A DNA stretch of 64,000 nucleotides, taken from positions 56,073,459-56,137,458 of the forward strand of contig NC_071392.1 of NCBI RefSeq assembly GCF_022682495.2, read 5' to 3'. A program made the position numbers and the translations under genes. How positions within the stretch are numbered: the stretch's first letter is position 1; each line of letters starts with the position of its first letter. Source of the DNA: Desmodus rotundus (taxonomy: Eukaryota > Chordata > Mammalia > Chiroptera > Phyllostomidae). The notes under the pieces were generated by a model. The model was not told where the DNA came from, did no database searches, and saw only the letters and a list, made by a program, of their open reading frames with translations. Shown piece by piece: positions 36,638 through 45,889 of the stretch.

Positions 36638-37046
36638 TTTTTTAATTTTTATTGTTATTCAATTACAGTTGGCTGCCTTTCCCCCCCTTCCCTCCACCCC
36701 ACCCCAGCCAGTCCCACCCCCCTCCTCCACCTCCACCCTGCCCCTTGATTTTGTCCATATGCCCTTTATAGAAGTTCCTGTAACCCCTCTCCCCACTGTC
36801 ACCTCACCACACACCTCTGGCTATTGTTAGATTGTTCTTAACTTCAATGTCTCTGGTTATATTTTGTTACCTTTTTTCTTCCGTTGATTATGTTCCAGTT
36901 AAAGGTGAGATCATATGGTATTTGTCCCTCACCTCCTGTCTTATTTCACTTAGCATAATGCCTCCAGATCCATCCATGCTGTTGCAAAGGGTATAAGCTC
37001 TTTCATTCTCTCTGCTGCATAGAATTCCATTGTGTAAATGGACCAT
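36638..37046 (-). mobile_element. 5'-truncated L1 tail
   Basis: On the minus strand it contains the end of ORF2, the G-rich 3' UTR and an A-tail (T-run at 36638-36646). It is similar to L1-C but independent of L1-D, whose own 3' end begins at about 37081. The target duplication is unclear in the T-rich spacer. Confidence 0.9.
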
Positions 37047-37206
37047 ATGTTTTCTCTTTTTTATTTTATTTTTCTTCTTAATTTTTTTAATTTTAATTTT
37101 TTATTGTTATTCAATTACAGTTGTGTGCCTTTTCTCCCCATCCCTCCACCCCAAGCCAGCTGAACCCACCTCCCTCTCCCACCTCCACTCTACCCCTTGA
37201 TTTGGT

Positions 37207-37219
37207 CCATGTGTCCTTT
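37207..37219. repeat. Target-site duplication of the HAL1 element (3' side)
   Basis: CCATGTGTCCTTT, identical to 39063-39075. It is immediately followed on the plus strand by the T-run that is the complement of the element's A-tail, as expected from target-primed reverse transcription after a CTTT/A-type nick. Confidence 0.95.
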
Positions 37220-37604
37220 TTTTTTTTTTACATTTTTTTAAATATATTTATTGATTATGCTATTACAGTTGTCCCATTTCCCCCCCCACTCCACTCCATC
37301 CTGCCCACCCCCCTCCCTCCCACATTCCCCCCCTATAGTTCATGTCCATGGGTCATACTTATAAGTTCTTTGGCTTTTACATTTCCTACACTATTCTTAC
37401 CGTCCCCCTGTCTATTTTCCACCTATCATCTATGCTACTTATTCTCTGTACCTTTCCCCCTCTCTCCCCCTCCCACTCCCTTAATGACAACCCTCATGTT
37501 CTAGTTGTTTGCCTAGTTTGCTCTCGTTTTTGTTTTATGTGTGGCCGTTAATAACTGTGAGTTTGCTGTCATTTTTACTGTTCCAATTTTTGATCTTCTT
37601 TTTC
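37220..37604 (-). other. HAL1 3' UTR and A-tail
   Basis: On the sense strand it is purine-rich with several G-runs (about 37265-37335, plus-strand C-runs of 5-8), potentially forming a G-quadruplex. It ends acaactgtaatagcataatc and an A-rich tail. The last 25 or so bases closely resemble the ordinary L1 terminus here (acaactgtaattgaataaca), although the rest of the UTR differs. Confidence 0.85.
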
Positions 37605-38303
37605 TTAGGTAACTCCCTTTAACATTTCATATAATAAGGGCTTGGTGATGATGAGCTTCTTTAACTTGACCTTATCTGAGAAGCACTTTATCTTCCCTTC
37701 CATTCTAAGTGATAGCTTTGCTGGATACAGTAATCTTGGATGTAGGTCCTTGCGTTTAATCTTGGGTAATGTAATTATGATGTGCCTTGGTGTGTTCCTC
37801 CTTGGGTCCAGCTTCTTTGGGACTCTCTGAGCTTCCTGGACTTCCCGGAATTCTATTTCCTTTGCCAGATTAGGGAAGTTCTCCTTCATTATTTGTTCAA
37901 ATAAGTTTTCAATTTTTTGTTCTTCCTCTTCTCCTTCTGGCACCCCTATAATTCGGATGTGGGAACGTTTCAAGGAGTCCGGGAGATTCCTAAGCCTCTC
38001 CTCATTTTTCCAAGTTCTTGTTTCTTCATTCTTTTCTGTTTGGATGTTTGTTTCTTCCTTCTGGTCCACACCATTGATTTGAGTCCCAGTTTCCTTCTCA
38101 TCACTATTGGTTCCCTGTACATTTTCCTTTGTTTCTCTTAGCATAGGCTTCATTTTTTCATCTGTTTTTCGAATAGATTCAACCAAGTCTGTGAGCATAT
38201 TGATAACCAGTGCTTTGAATTGTGCATCCGATAGGTTGGCTATCTCTTCCTCGCTTAGTTGTATTTTTTCTGGAGCTTTGAAGTGTTCTGTCATTTGGGC
38301 CAT
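37605..38303 (-). CDS. HAL1 ORF1-like RNA-binding protein, 232 aa, intact
   Basis: A homologue of L1 ORF1p, the single-stranded nucleic-acid chaperone that coats L1 RNA in the cytoplasm. Residues 1-40 (MAQMTEHF ... LSDAQFKALVINML) differ from the MGRQKNN start of the other L1s here but share the LSD-x-FKAxV box. Residues 40-112 are charged and probably form a short coiled coil. RRM-like blocks follow: IRIIGVPEGEEEEQ (116-129), EVQEAQRVPKK (154-164) and RRNTPRHIIITLPK (168-181). Residues 185-232 match the end of the C-terminal domain (LHPRLLYPAKL, FSDK, EMLKG). About 50 residues normally found between these (RRM helix 2 and strand 4, and the RREWQ part of the C-terminal domain) are missing in frame, against about 300 aa in a standard ORF1p. 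The start is the first in-frame ATG, directly after an A-run. Confidence 0.9.
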   Translation of the reverse strand: MAQMTEHFKAPEKIQLSEEEIANLSDAQFKALVINMLTDLVESIRKTDEKMKPMLRETKENVQGTNSDEKETGTQINGVDQKEETNIQTEKNEETRTWKNEERLRNLPDSLKRSHIRIIGVPEGEEEEQKIENLFEQIMKENFPNLAKEIEFREVQEAQRVPKKLDPRRNTPRHIIITLPKIKRKDLHPRLLYPAKLSLRMEGKIKCFSDKVKLKKLIITKPLLYEMLKGVT

Positions 38304-39062
38304 TTTTTTTTTTTTTTTTTTGTCTTGGCGAGTCTGTTACTTTAAGGGGCGGAGCCTTAGGTGTTCCCCAGGGCGGGGTAACACTGGTCGCTGAGCTGTG
38401 ACGCTGTACGAGGGGGAGGGGCCGAGTGGGAGCAATGGCGCCCGCCTCACTCTCCTCCGGATTTCAATCCTTCACTCCGCTACCCACAATCAAACTGGGC
38501 CACTCTGGTGCTGGTTCCCGAGTAAGCGGGCCTGTGCACACTCTAGGCCCCTGTGGGTCTCTCCAACAACCTCTTCTGTGAGGCTGGGAGTCTCTCCTGC
38601 TGCTGCCCCAACCCCCAGGGGCGCTTTCAATCAGAGGTTTGAGGCTTTATTTCCCGGAGCTGGAGCCCTGGGTTGCACGGTCTGCTTTGTTGCCCACCGT
38701 TCGTCAGGTTTATCTGTGGGTGAATTTGGTGCCGTGGGGTGCTACCCGCTGCTCTGCCTGCCCCACTCTCCGCCACTCTGAGTCCGGCCCTCTCGGTTTA
38801 TCTGCGCAGATGTGGGGCCGCAGGGTCTGCTAATGCTCGGACTGCCTGCGCCATTTGTCCCACACTCCGCCAGTGTCAGTCCCGCCACAGCCACGAGAGT
38901 CCTCTCCACCCCGGTGCCCGTCTCCGCCCCTCCTACCAGTCTGGATGAATGGTTATTTTCTATTTCCTTGGTGTTGGTCCCCCTTGCTGTTCGATTCTCT
39001 GTCAGTTCTGGTTGTGCGAGGAGGCGCAGTGTGTCTACCTACGCCGCCATCTTGGTTCTCCC
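38304..39062 (-). promoter_or_regulatory. HAL1 5' UTR / promoter region
   Basis: GC-rich and CpG-containing, the least CpG-depleted stretch in the window. The sense strand has AAGATGGCGGC at 39045-39055 near its start (YY1-like). A GC-box-like ggctccgcccc lies close to the gene at about 38343-38354. An 18-A run (38304-38321) abuts the ATG. It shows little similarity to the 5' UTRs of L1-A, D, E and F beyond the first dozen bases, so it comes from a different L1 lineage. Confidence 0.75.
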
Positions 39063-39075
39063 CCATGTGTCCTTT
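39063..39075. repeat. Target-site duplication of the HAL1 element (5' side)
   Basis: CCATGTGTCCTTT, identical to 37207-37219. After it the L1-D 3' UTR resumes with atagtagttcctgta. Confidence 0.95.
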
Positions 39076-39196
39076 ATAGTAGTTCCTGTAATCCCCTCTT
39101 CCCACTGTCCCCTCCACACTGCCCCCTGGCTATTGTTAGATGGTTCTTAACTTCATTGTCTCTGGTTATATTTTGTTTGCTTTTTTCTTCTATTGA

Positions 39197-42100
39197 TTGT
39201 GTTCCAGTTAAAGGTGAGATCATATGGTATTTGTCCCTCACCACCTGGCTTATTTCACTTAGCATATTGCTCTCCAGTTCCATCCATGCTGTTGCAAAGG
39301 GTATAAGCTCCTTCTTTCTCTCTGCTGTGTAGAATTCCATTGTGTAAATGTACCATAGTTTTTGGATCCACTCGTTTGCTGATGGGCACTTCGGTTGCTT
39401 CCAGTACTTGGCTATTATAAATTGTGCTGCTATGAACATTGGGGTGCACAGGATCTTTTGGATTGGTGTTTCAGGGTTCTTAGGGTATAATCCCAGCAGT
39501 GGAATTGCTGGGTCAAAGGGCAGTTCCATTTTTAGTTTTCTGAGGATATTCCATACTGTTTTCCACAGTGGCCTCACCAGTCTGCCTTTCGACCGACAGT
39601 GCACTAGGGTTCCCTTTTCTCCCCATCCTCTCCAACATTTGTTTGTTGATTTGTTTATGTTGGCCAGTTTGACTGGTGTGAGATGGTACCTCATTGTGGT
39701 TTTAATTTGCATCTCTCTGATGGCTAGTGATGCTTAGCATCTTTTCATATGTCTCTGGGCCCTCTGTATGTCTTCCTTGGAGAAGTGTCTGTTCAAGTCC
39801 TTTGCCTATTTTCTAATTGGGTTGTTTGTCTTCCTGGAGTGGAGTCGTGTGAGTTCTTTCTGTATTTTGGAGATCAGGCCCTTGTCCGAGGTATCATTGG
39901 CAAATACGTTTTCTAAAACTGTTGGTTCTCTTTGTATATTAATGCTGTTTTCGTTAGCCATGCAGAAGCTTCTTATTTTTATTATGTCCCATTTATGTCC
40001 CTTGCTTTAGGGGGCATGTCTGTGATGCTGCTGCTGCGTGGAATGTCTGAGATTTTCCTGCCAATGTTTTCCTTGGGGACTTTTATGGTGTTATGACTTA
40101 TATTTAAGTCTTTTATCCACCTTGAATTTATTTTTGTGTATGGCGTAAGTTGGTGATCGAGTTTCATTTTTTTGCTTGTAGCTGTCCAGATTTCCTAACA
40201 CCATATGTTCAAGAGGTTCTTTTTGCTCCATTTTATGCTCCTGTCTCCTTTGTCAAATATTAATTGACTATAAAGACTTGAGTTTATTTCTGGGCTCACT
40301 GAGCTGTTCCATTGGTCTATGTGCTTGTTTTTATGCCAGTACCAGGCTGTTTTGATTACAGTGGCCTTGTAATACAGTTTGATATCAGGTATTTTAATCC
40401 CTCCTGCTTTGTTCTTCTTTCTCAGAATTGCTGCAGCTATTCTGAGTGGTTTATGGTTCCATATAAATTTCCAAAATGTTTGTTCTATATATGTGAAACA
40501 TGTCATGGGTACTTTAATAGGGGTTGCACTGAATCTATAAATTGCTTTGGGTAGTATGGCCATTTTGATGATGTTAATTCTTCCAATCCATGAGCATGGT
40601 CCATGCTTCCATTTGCTTGTGTCTTCCTTAATTTCTTTCCTCAGTGTTGTGTAGTTTTCTGAGTACAGGTCTTTTACCTCCTTGGTTAGGTTTATTCCTA
40701 GGTGCTTTATTTTTCTTGTTGCTATATCAAATGGGATTTTTTTCCTGATTTCTGTTTCTACAGTTTTGTTGGTGGTGTACAGGAATGCCTTTGATTTCTG
40801 AGTATTGACTTTGTATCCAGCTATTTTGCCAAATTCATTTATTAGGTCAATTGGTTTTTTGTTGGAGTCTATAGGATTTTTCATGGACCCTATCATGTCA
40901 TCTGCAAACAGTGACAGTTTCATTTCCTCCTTTCCCATATGTATGCCTTTTATTTGTTTTTATTGTCTGATTGCTGTGGCTAGGATTTCCAATACTACCT
41001 TCAATAGGAGTGGTGAGAGAGGTCACCCTTGTCTTGTTCCTGATCCTAGTGGGAGAGCTCTAAGTTTTGTCCATTGAGTATGATGTTGGCTGTAGGTCTC
41101 TCATATATGGCCTTTATCATGTTGAGGAATGCTCCCTCTATTCCCACTGTTGAGGTTTTTTATCAGAAATGGGTGCTGTATCTTATCAAATGCTATTTCT
41201 ACATCGATTGGTATGATCATACGATTTTTTGTCTTTCCTGTAGTTTATGTTATTTATCATGTTTATTGATTTGCAAATATTGTACCATCCTTACATCCCT
41301 GGGATGAATCCCACTTGGTCATGGTGGATGATCTTTTTAATATATTGCTAGATGCGGTTTGCCAATATTTTGTTGAGCATCTTAGCCTCTATGTTCATCA
41401 CTGATATTGGCCTGAAGTTTTCTATCTTTGTTGTGTCTTTATATGGTTTGGGAATTAGGATGATGGTGGCTTCATAAAAAGAGTTTGGAACTCTTTCATC
41501 AGTTTGGATTAGTTCGAACAGTCTGTGAAGGACAGGTGTTAGCTCTTACTTAAATGCTTTGTAGAATTCTCCTGTGAAACCATCTGGTCCAGGGCTTTTG
41601 TGTGCTGGGAGTTTTTTGATGACTGCTTCAATTTCGTCTGCTGTTATTGATCTGTTCAGGTTTTCTGCTTCTTCTTCATTCAGTTTTGGAAGATTACATT
41701 TTTCTATAAATGTGTCCATTTCACCTAGGTTTTCAAATTTCTTGGCATACAGTTCTTCACAGTAATTTCTTCTGAATTCAAGTTAATTCATAGTAAATTC
41801 AAATCCTTTTTATTTCTGTGGTATCAGCTGTAATCTCTCCTCTTTCACTTATAATTGTGTTTATTTCGATCTTCTCTCTTTTTTTCTTGATGAGCCTACT
41901 AAAAGGCTTGTCGATTTTTTTTTATCTTTTTAAAGAACCAGCTCCTGGATTCATTGATCCTTACAATTGTGCTTTCAGTCTCTATGTCATTTCACTTTGC
42001 TCTGATCTTGGTTATTTCCTTCCTTCTGCCTGCTGTGGGCTGTCTTTATTGTAGTTCCTCGAGTTCTTATACGTGTAGGGTTAGATTGTTTGTTTGAAAT

Positions 42101-43026
42101 GTTTCTATCTTTTTAAAGTAGGCCTGTATTGTTATGAACTTCCCTCTTAGGACTGCCTTTGCTCTGTCCCATAGGGTTTGGGTTGTTGTGAGTTCGTTTT
42201 CATTTGTTTCCAGAAAGTTTTTGATTTCTTCCCTAATCTCGTTCTTGACCCATTCATTATTTAATAGCATGCTATTCAGTCTCCATGATTTAGTGTTTTG
42301 GGTTTTGTCCTTTGGGGTTAGTTTCTAGTTTCAGTCCCTTGTGGTGAGAGAAAATGCTTGATATGATTTCAATTTTCTGGAGTTTGTTGAGGCTTGCTTT
42401 GTGTCCTATCATGTGGTCTATCTTTGAAAATATTCCATGTACACTTGAAAAGAATATATTTCCTTCTTTGGGATGAAAAGCTCTCTCTATATATTAGTTA
42501 AGTCCATTTCATCTAGTATATTGTTCAGTGACACAATATCCTTCTTGATATTTTGTTTGGAAGATCTGTCCATTTTTGATAGTGGGGTGTTAAAGTCCCC
42601 TACTCTAATTGCGTTGCTGTCAATATCTTTCTTGAAGTCCTCCAACATTTTCTTCATGTATTTGGGTGCTCCTATGTTGGGAGTATGTATCTTTACAACG
42701 TTTATGTCTTCTTGGTGGATTCTTCCTTTGAGTATTATGAAGTGACCTTCTGGGTCTCTCTTTATGGCCCTTTTTTGAAGTCTATTTTGTCTGATATGAA
42801 TATTGCTACCCCTGCTTTTTTTTTCCTGTCCGTTTGCTTGGAAAATTTGTTTCCAGCCGTTTACTTTGAGTCTGTGTAAGTCTTTTGTCCTGAGGTGGGT
42901 CTCTTGTAGGCAGCATATGTGTGGGTCATGCTTTCTTATCCATTCAGCTACTCTATGTCTTTTGATTGGAGTATTTAATCCATTTACGTTTAAGGTTATT
43001 ACCTATAGGTAGTTATTCATTGCAAT
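39197..43026 (-). pseudogene. L1-D ORF2, disrupted
   Basis: It codes for the remains of the endonuclease/RT protein. At the start, the usual ATG is ATT and the next codons read MNNYL then a stop. The catalytic box FADDM is present in the 40195-40938 segment ([16 protein letters not shown]), followed by [33 protein letters not shown] and [14 protein letters not shown]. The C-terminal block ([20 protein letters not shown]) has lost the last cysteine seen in L1-C. The normal stop has become CAA, so the last frame (39074-39712) reads into the 3' UTR. Several frameshifts break it elsewhere. Confidence 0.93.
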
Positions 43027-43030
43027 TTTT

Positions 43031-44004
43031 TCATACCTGTGTTCCTCTCTCTTTCTCTTTTCCTTCCTTTCCTTCAAGCAGTCCCTTTAGCATCTCTTGC
43101 TGAGCTGGTTTGGTGGAAGTGTATTCTTTTAGATTTCTTTTGTCTGGGAAGCTCTTTATTTGGCCTTCTATCTTGATTGAGAGGCTTGCTGGGTAAAGTT
43201 GCCTTGGTTGTGGGCCTCTGGTTCTCATTACTTGGAAAATTTTTTGCCATTCTCTTCTGGCTTGGAGCGTTTCCATTGAGAACTCAGTTGTTAACCTGAT
43301 TGGAGCTCCCTTGTATGTTACTTCCTGTTTCTCCCTTGCTGCCTTTAAGATCCTCTCCTTGTCTTGGAATTTTGCCATTTTAATTATGATGTGTCTTGCA
43401 GTGGGCCTCTTTCGGTTCCTCTTGCTTGCGACTCTCTGTGTTTCTGGATTTGTGTGACTTTTTCTCTCCTCAGAATAGGGAAATTTTCCATCATTACTTT
43501 TTTATACAGGTTTTCTATCCCTTGCTCTTCTTCTTCTCCTTCTGGTATCCCTATTATATGAATATTATTACGTTTCACGTTGTCCTGCATTTCCCTTAAT
43601 CTGTTTTCATTCTTTCTGAGCCTCTTTTCCTTTTCTTGCTCTTTCTGGGTGTTTTTTTGTGCTTTAACCTCCAGCTCACTGTGCCGATCCTCTGTTTCAT
43701 CAAGTCTGCTTTTGATTCCTTGTACTGTGTTCTTCAATTCAGAAATTGTATTCTTCATTTCTTCTTGGCCCTTGTTGATAGTTTCTATTTTCTTTTTCAT
43801 TTTAATATAGTTTGCAGTGAATTCATTGTAGTTTCCCTGTAGTTTCTGGTAGTTCTCTGTGAGCTCAGGGAGCTCAAGGAGCTTCCTGATAACCATTGCT
43901 TTGAACTCAGTATCTGATAGTTGATTTGTCTGTATTTCATTTAGCATTCTTTCTGAGGCTTCATCCTGTCCTTTCATTTGAGGATTGTTTCTTTTTCTTC
44001 CCAT
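43031..44004 (-). pseudogene. L1-D ORF1, frameshifted
   Basis: It starts at MGRKRNNPQMKGQ (44004). An 80-residue coiled coil (KKKIETINKGQEEMKN ... EKRLRKNENRLREMQD) and the RRM start (IHIIGIPEGEEEEQGIENL) are in frame to about 43470. A shift then gives a spurious end at 43384, and the correct frame continues from MAKFQDKERILKAAREKQ (43378) through RREWQKIFQVMR, LYPASL and SFPDK to 43031. An upstream in-frame ATG at 44067 is 5' UTR, since all siblings start at MGRxxNN. It is otherwise well preserved and is the best local reference for what the HAL1 protein lacks. Confidence 0.93.
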
Positions 44005-45887
44005 CGTTTGCGAGACTCTTCTTGTTAACCTCTGCTTCTTAAGTTGATCTGTTCTGACTCCCTGCATTTTGGTATGAGCTTCTATGGTAGAATGCCAATG
44101 GGATTCAGTGGTGCTGTCTCCTTAATCCCCTGAGGTCACTGGTCTTGTGCTGCAGTTTATGGGTCTAAGAGGGTCTAACTCTGGTCTTTTCAGAGCTCCA
44201 GGTTTTATTGTCTCACCTGTGGGAAAAGGAGAAAGAAGAAAACAAAAAGGAGAAGGGAAGGAAGGATAAAGGAATAGAAAAGGAATGGAAGGAAAGAATG
44301 AAGGAAGAAGAAGGAATAAAACAAGATCTGAGAAAAGATAAGTAGAAGGAATTTTAACAAAAATTAAAATAAATAAATAAATAAAAGAGGGCAGGAAGAA
44401 GAAATAAAAAAGTAATGGATGGAAGGAATAAAGAATAAAAAAAGAAAGAAGGACAAAAGGAAGAAGGAATTTAGGTGGGAAGGAGAGGGAAAAAAACAAA
44501 AAGAAAGAACAGTTTTCTGCTGGCTTTAAACAGGTCAGGTTATTTCTGCTGGTCTTCCTGTCTGTGAAACAGGAGGGGGTGTTTGGAGGGATTGGTTTTA
44601 CTTTTCTCCCTTCCTGAGTCATACTCTTCACTGTTGTCCAGCCTCCAGTCCAGTTCCTCAGGGTCCTCTTGCTCCCACTAGGCCTTTAGTTCACCAGTTG
44701 TGCTGTCCTTGAGGTGCACCAATTAGGGACAACTCACACTCCACCTTCTTGCTCTTTGATGTCTTATATGCTAGGGGCTCTGCATGCTCCTTCAGGGTAG
44801 TTCAGTCCCCTACTGGGTCAAGTCTTTCCAGGGATGGCAGTCTCCCCTAGCCCTGCAGCTCCCCTCTGCTGGGCGTTCTGCCTTCCTCCTAGAGAGCAAG
44901 TAGGCCCTGCAGGACTCTATGCACAGGGGCTAGGTGTGAGTTGTTCAGAACTGGTGCTTCAGGTGTCAGTAGCCTCTGGGCACCCAGGCAGTTGATCCAG
45001 TTGCGCACTGATTCCCCGCTTTGGGCCTGTGGGCTGGGGCAGCCCAGCCGCTGATCAGGTTGCCCACCCAACCCAGGTTTCAAGTGTGGGCACCCAGGCC
45101 ACTGATTGAGGGTCACTCCCAGCCAGGCACTTTGGGCCTTTTCGCCCATGCAGCCAAGCGGCTGATCTGGGTGCACACTGATCCCTGGCTTTGGATCTGT
45201 GCGCTGAGACAGCAGAGAGGTGATCAGGGCGAGTGCCCACCCGGGGTTTCAGTTGTGGGCGCCCAGACCACTGATCGAGGTGTATGCCCTGCCTCCCCCC
45301 TCCCTGTGTTTCAGTTTGGGGCGCCCAGGCCTCTGATTGATCTGCACACTCTCCTGGGGTTTCAGGTGTGGGCGTCCAGTCCGCTGAACTGGGTGCGCAC
45401 CAATTGGCTTCAGCTGTGTGCTGGGGCTGCTTCAGGTGTGTGTGGATGGTGTTCACAGTCCAGGGGCTGAGGGGATAGGGGCTCAAGAGGCCACGGCTGC
45501 TGAGGAGAGTTGTCTAAATAGCCACTGAGTGCCTCTATTTTCTCTTTTTATTTTAAAGAAATTCCTCCTATTCAAGACCCCCTGGTCCAAACAAGCACCT
45601 GGCCTCTCACACAGCCCAGCCTGGCTCTCTCCTAAGAATCCTGCAGCCGCCCCTGTGCCCCAGCTGGGGGCTTCAGCCGCCCTGGTCCCCGCACTGGTCC
45701 CAGGGACCTTATTGTCCTTAAGCACTCTTCTTACCATCTGATCTTTCAATGTCCTCTATCTTTGGTCTCCGATCTTCATATATGCTGGAACACCATTGGC
45801 TGTTCGCTCTGTTCCTCAGATCAGCTAGGCGTTTCACTGGTGCCTAGGGGAAGTGGACTCTGCTCCCACCGATCTCACTGCCACATA
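44005..45887 (-). promoter_or_regulatory. L1-D 5' UTR
   Basis: It contains a plus-strand purine tract (44220-44510; polypyrimidine in sense), a GC-rich block with tandem 50-60 bp units (44960-45440) and the conserved terminal 120 bases. A CCAAT box lies on the sense strand (plus-strand ATTGG at 45795-45799). The YY1-like start is degenerate here (ATGTGGCAG instead of AAGATGGCGG). Confidence 0.8.
44960..45440. repeat. Tandem 50-60 bp units within the L1-D 5' UTR
   Basis: A recurring module of gtttcaggtgtgggc, gcccagg, ctgatc and gggtgcacac is seen with anchors at about 44981, 45041, 45091, 45151, 45211, 45261, 45321, 45371 and 45421. Spacing is 50 or 60 bases. Units are diverged (roughly two-thirds alike by eye). 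Confidence 0.75.
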
Positions 45888-45889
45888 AG

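Larger units (their letters stand above)
37220..39062 (-). mobile_element. Full-length HAL1-type (half-L1) retroelement
   Basis: It reads on the minus strand: AAGATGGCGGC near the 5' end (39045-39055), a GC- and CpG-rich 5' UTR of about 760 bases, one intact ORF1-like gene (38303 to 37605), a 385-base 3' UTR with G-runs, and an A-tail. There is no ORF2 and no trace of endonuclease or RT. A perfect 13-bp duplication flanks it, splitting the 3' UTR of L1-D, whose sequence continues correctly on both sides. HAL1 elements, known in mammals, encode only ORF1 and borrow ORF2p. An intact frame, CpG richness and a clean duplication indicate recent movement. Confidence 0.88.
37081..45887 (-). mobile_element. 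L1-D: nearly full-length LINE-1 carrying a HAL1 insertion
   Basis: Excluding the nested element at 37220-39062 (and one copy of its duplication) it is about 6.95 kb: 3' UTR (37081-37219 and 39076-39196), ORF2, ORF1 and a 1.9-kb 5' UTR ending at about 45887. The 5' end lies next to the continuation of the ancient plus-strand L1. The string ggcaattt occurs both at the left edge (36628-36636) and just right of the element (45900-45908), consistent with insertion into the ancient L1. Both ORFs are broken. Confidence 0.95.

Noticed and set aside
38398..39332. Several overlapping plus-strand open frames of 64-127 codons opposite the HAL1 5' UTR and the L1-D end
   Set aside because: They are GC-driven antisense frames over a retroelement leader and ORF2 end, mutually overlapping, with no domains.
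39348..40554. Plus-strand frames of 80-129 codons
   Set aside because: Antisense shadows of the L1-D ORF2 remnant.
43384..44067. L1-D ORF1 starting at the upstream ATG (44067)
   Set aside because: All sibling copies start at the MGR(Q/K)xNNPQ methionine; the extra 21 codons are 5' UTR without a stop by chance.
44960..45440. CRISPR-like array
   Set aside because: Units are contiguous and diverged with no constant repeat/unique spacer pattern, and the genome is mammalian.
45021..45486. Opposing frames of 149 and 143 codons with repeated motifs
   Set aside because: The repeats in the proteins simply reflect the tandem DNA units in the L1-D 5' UTR.
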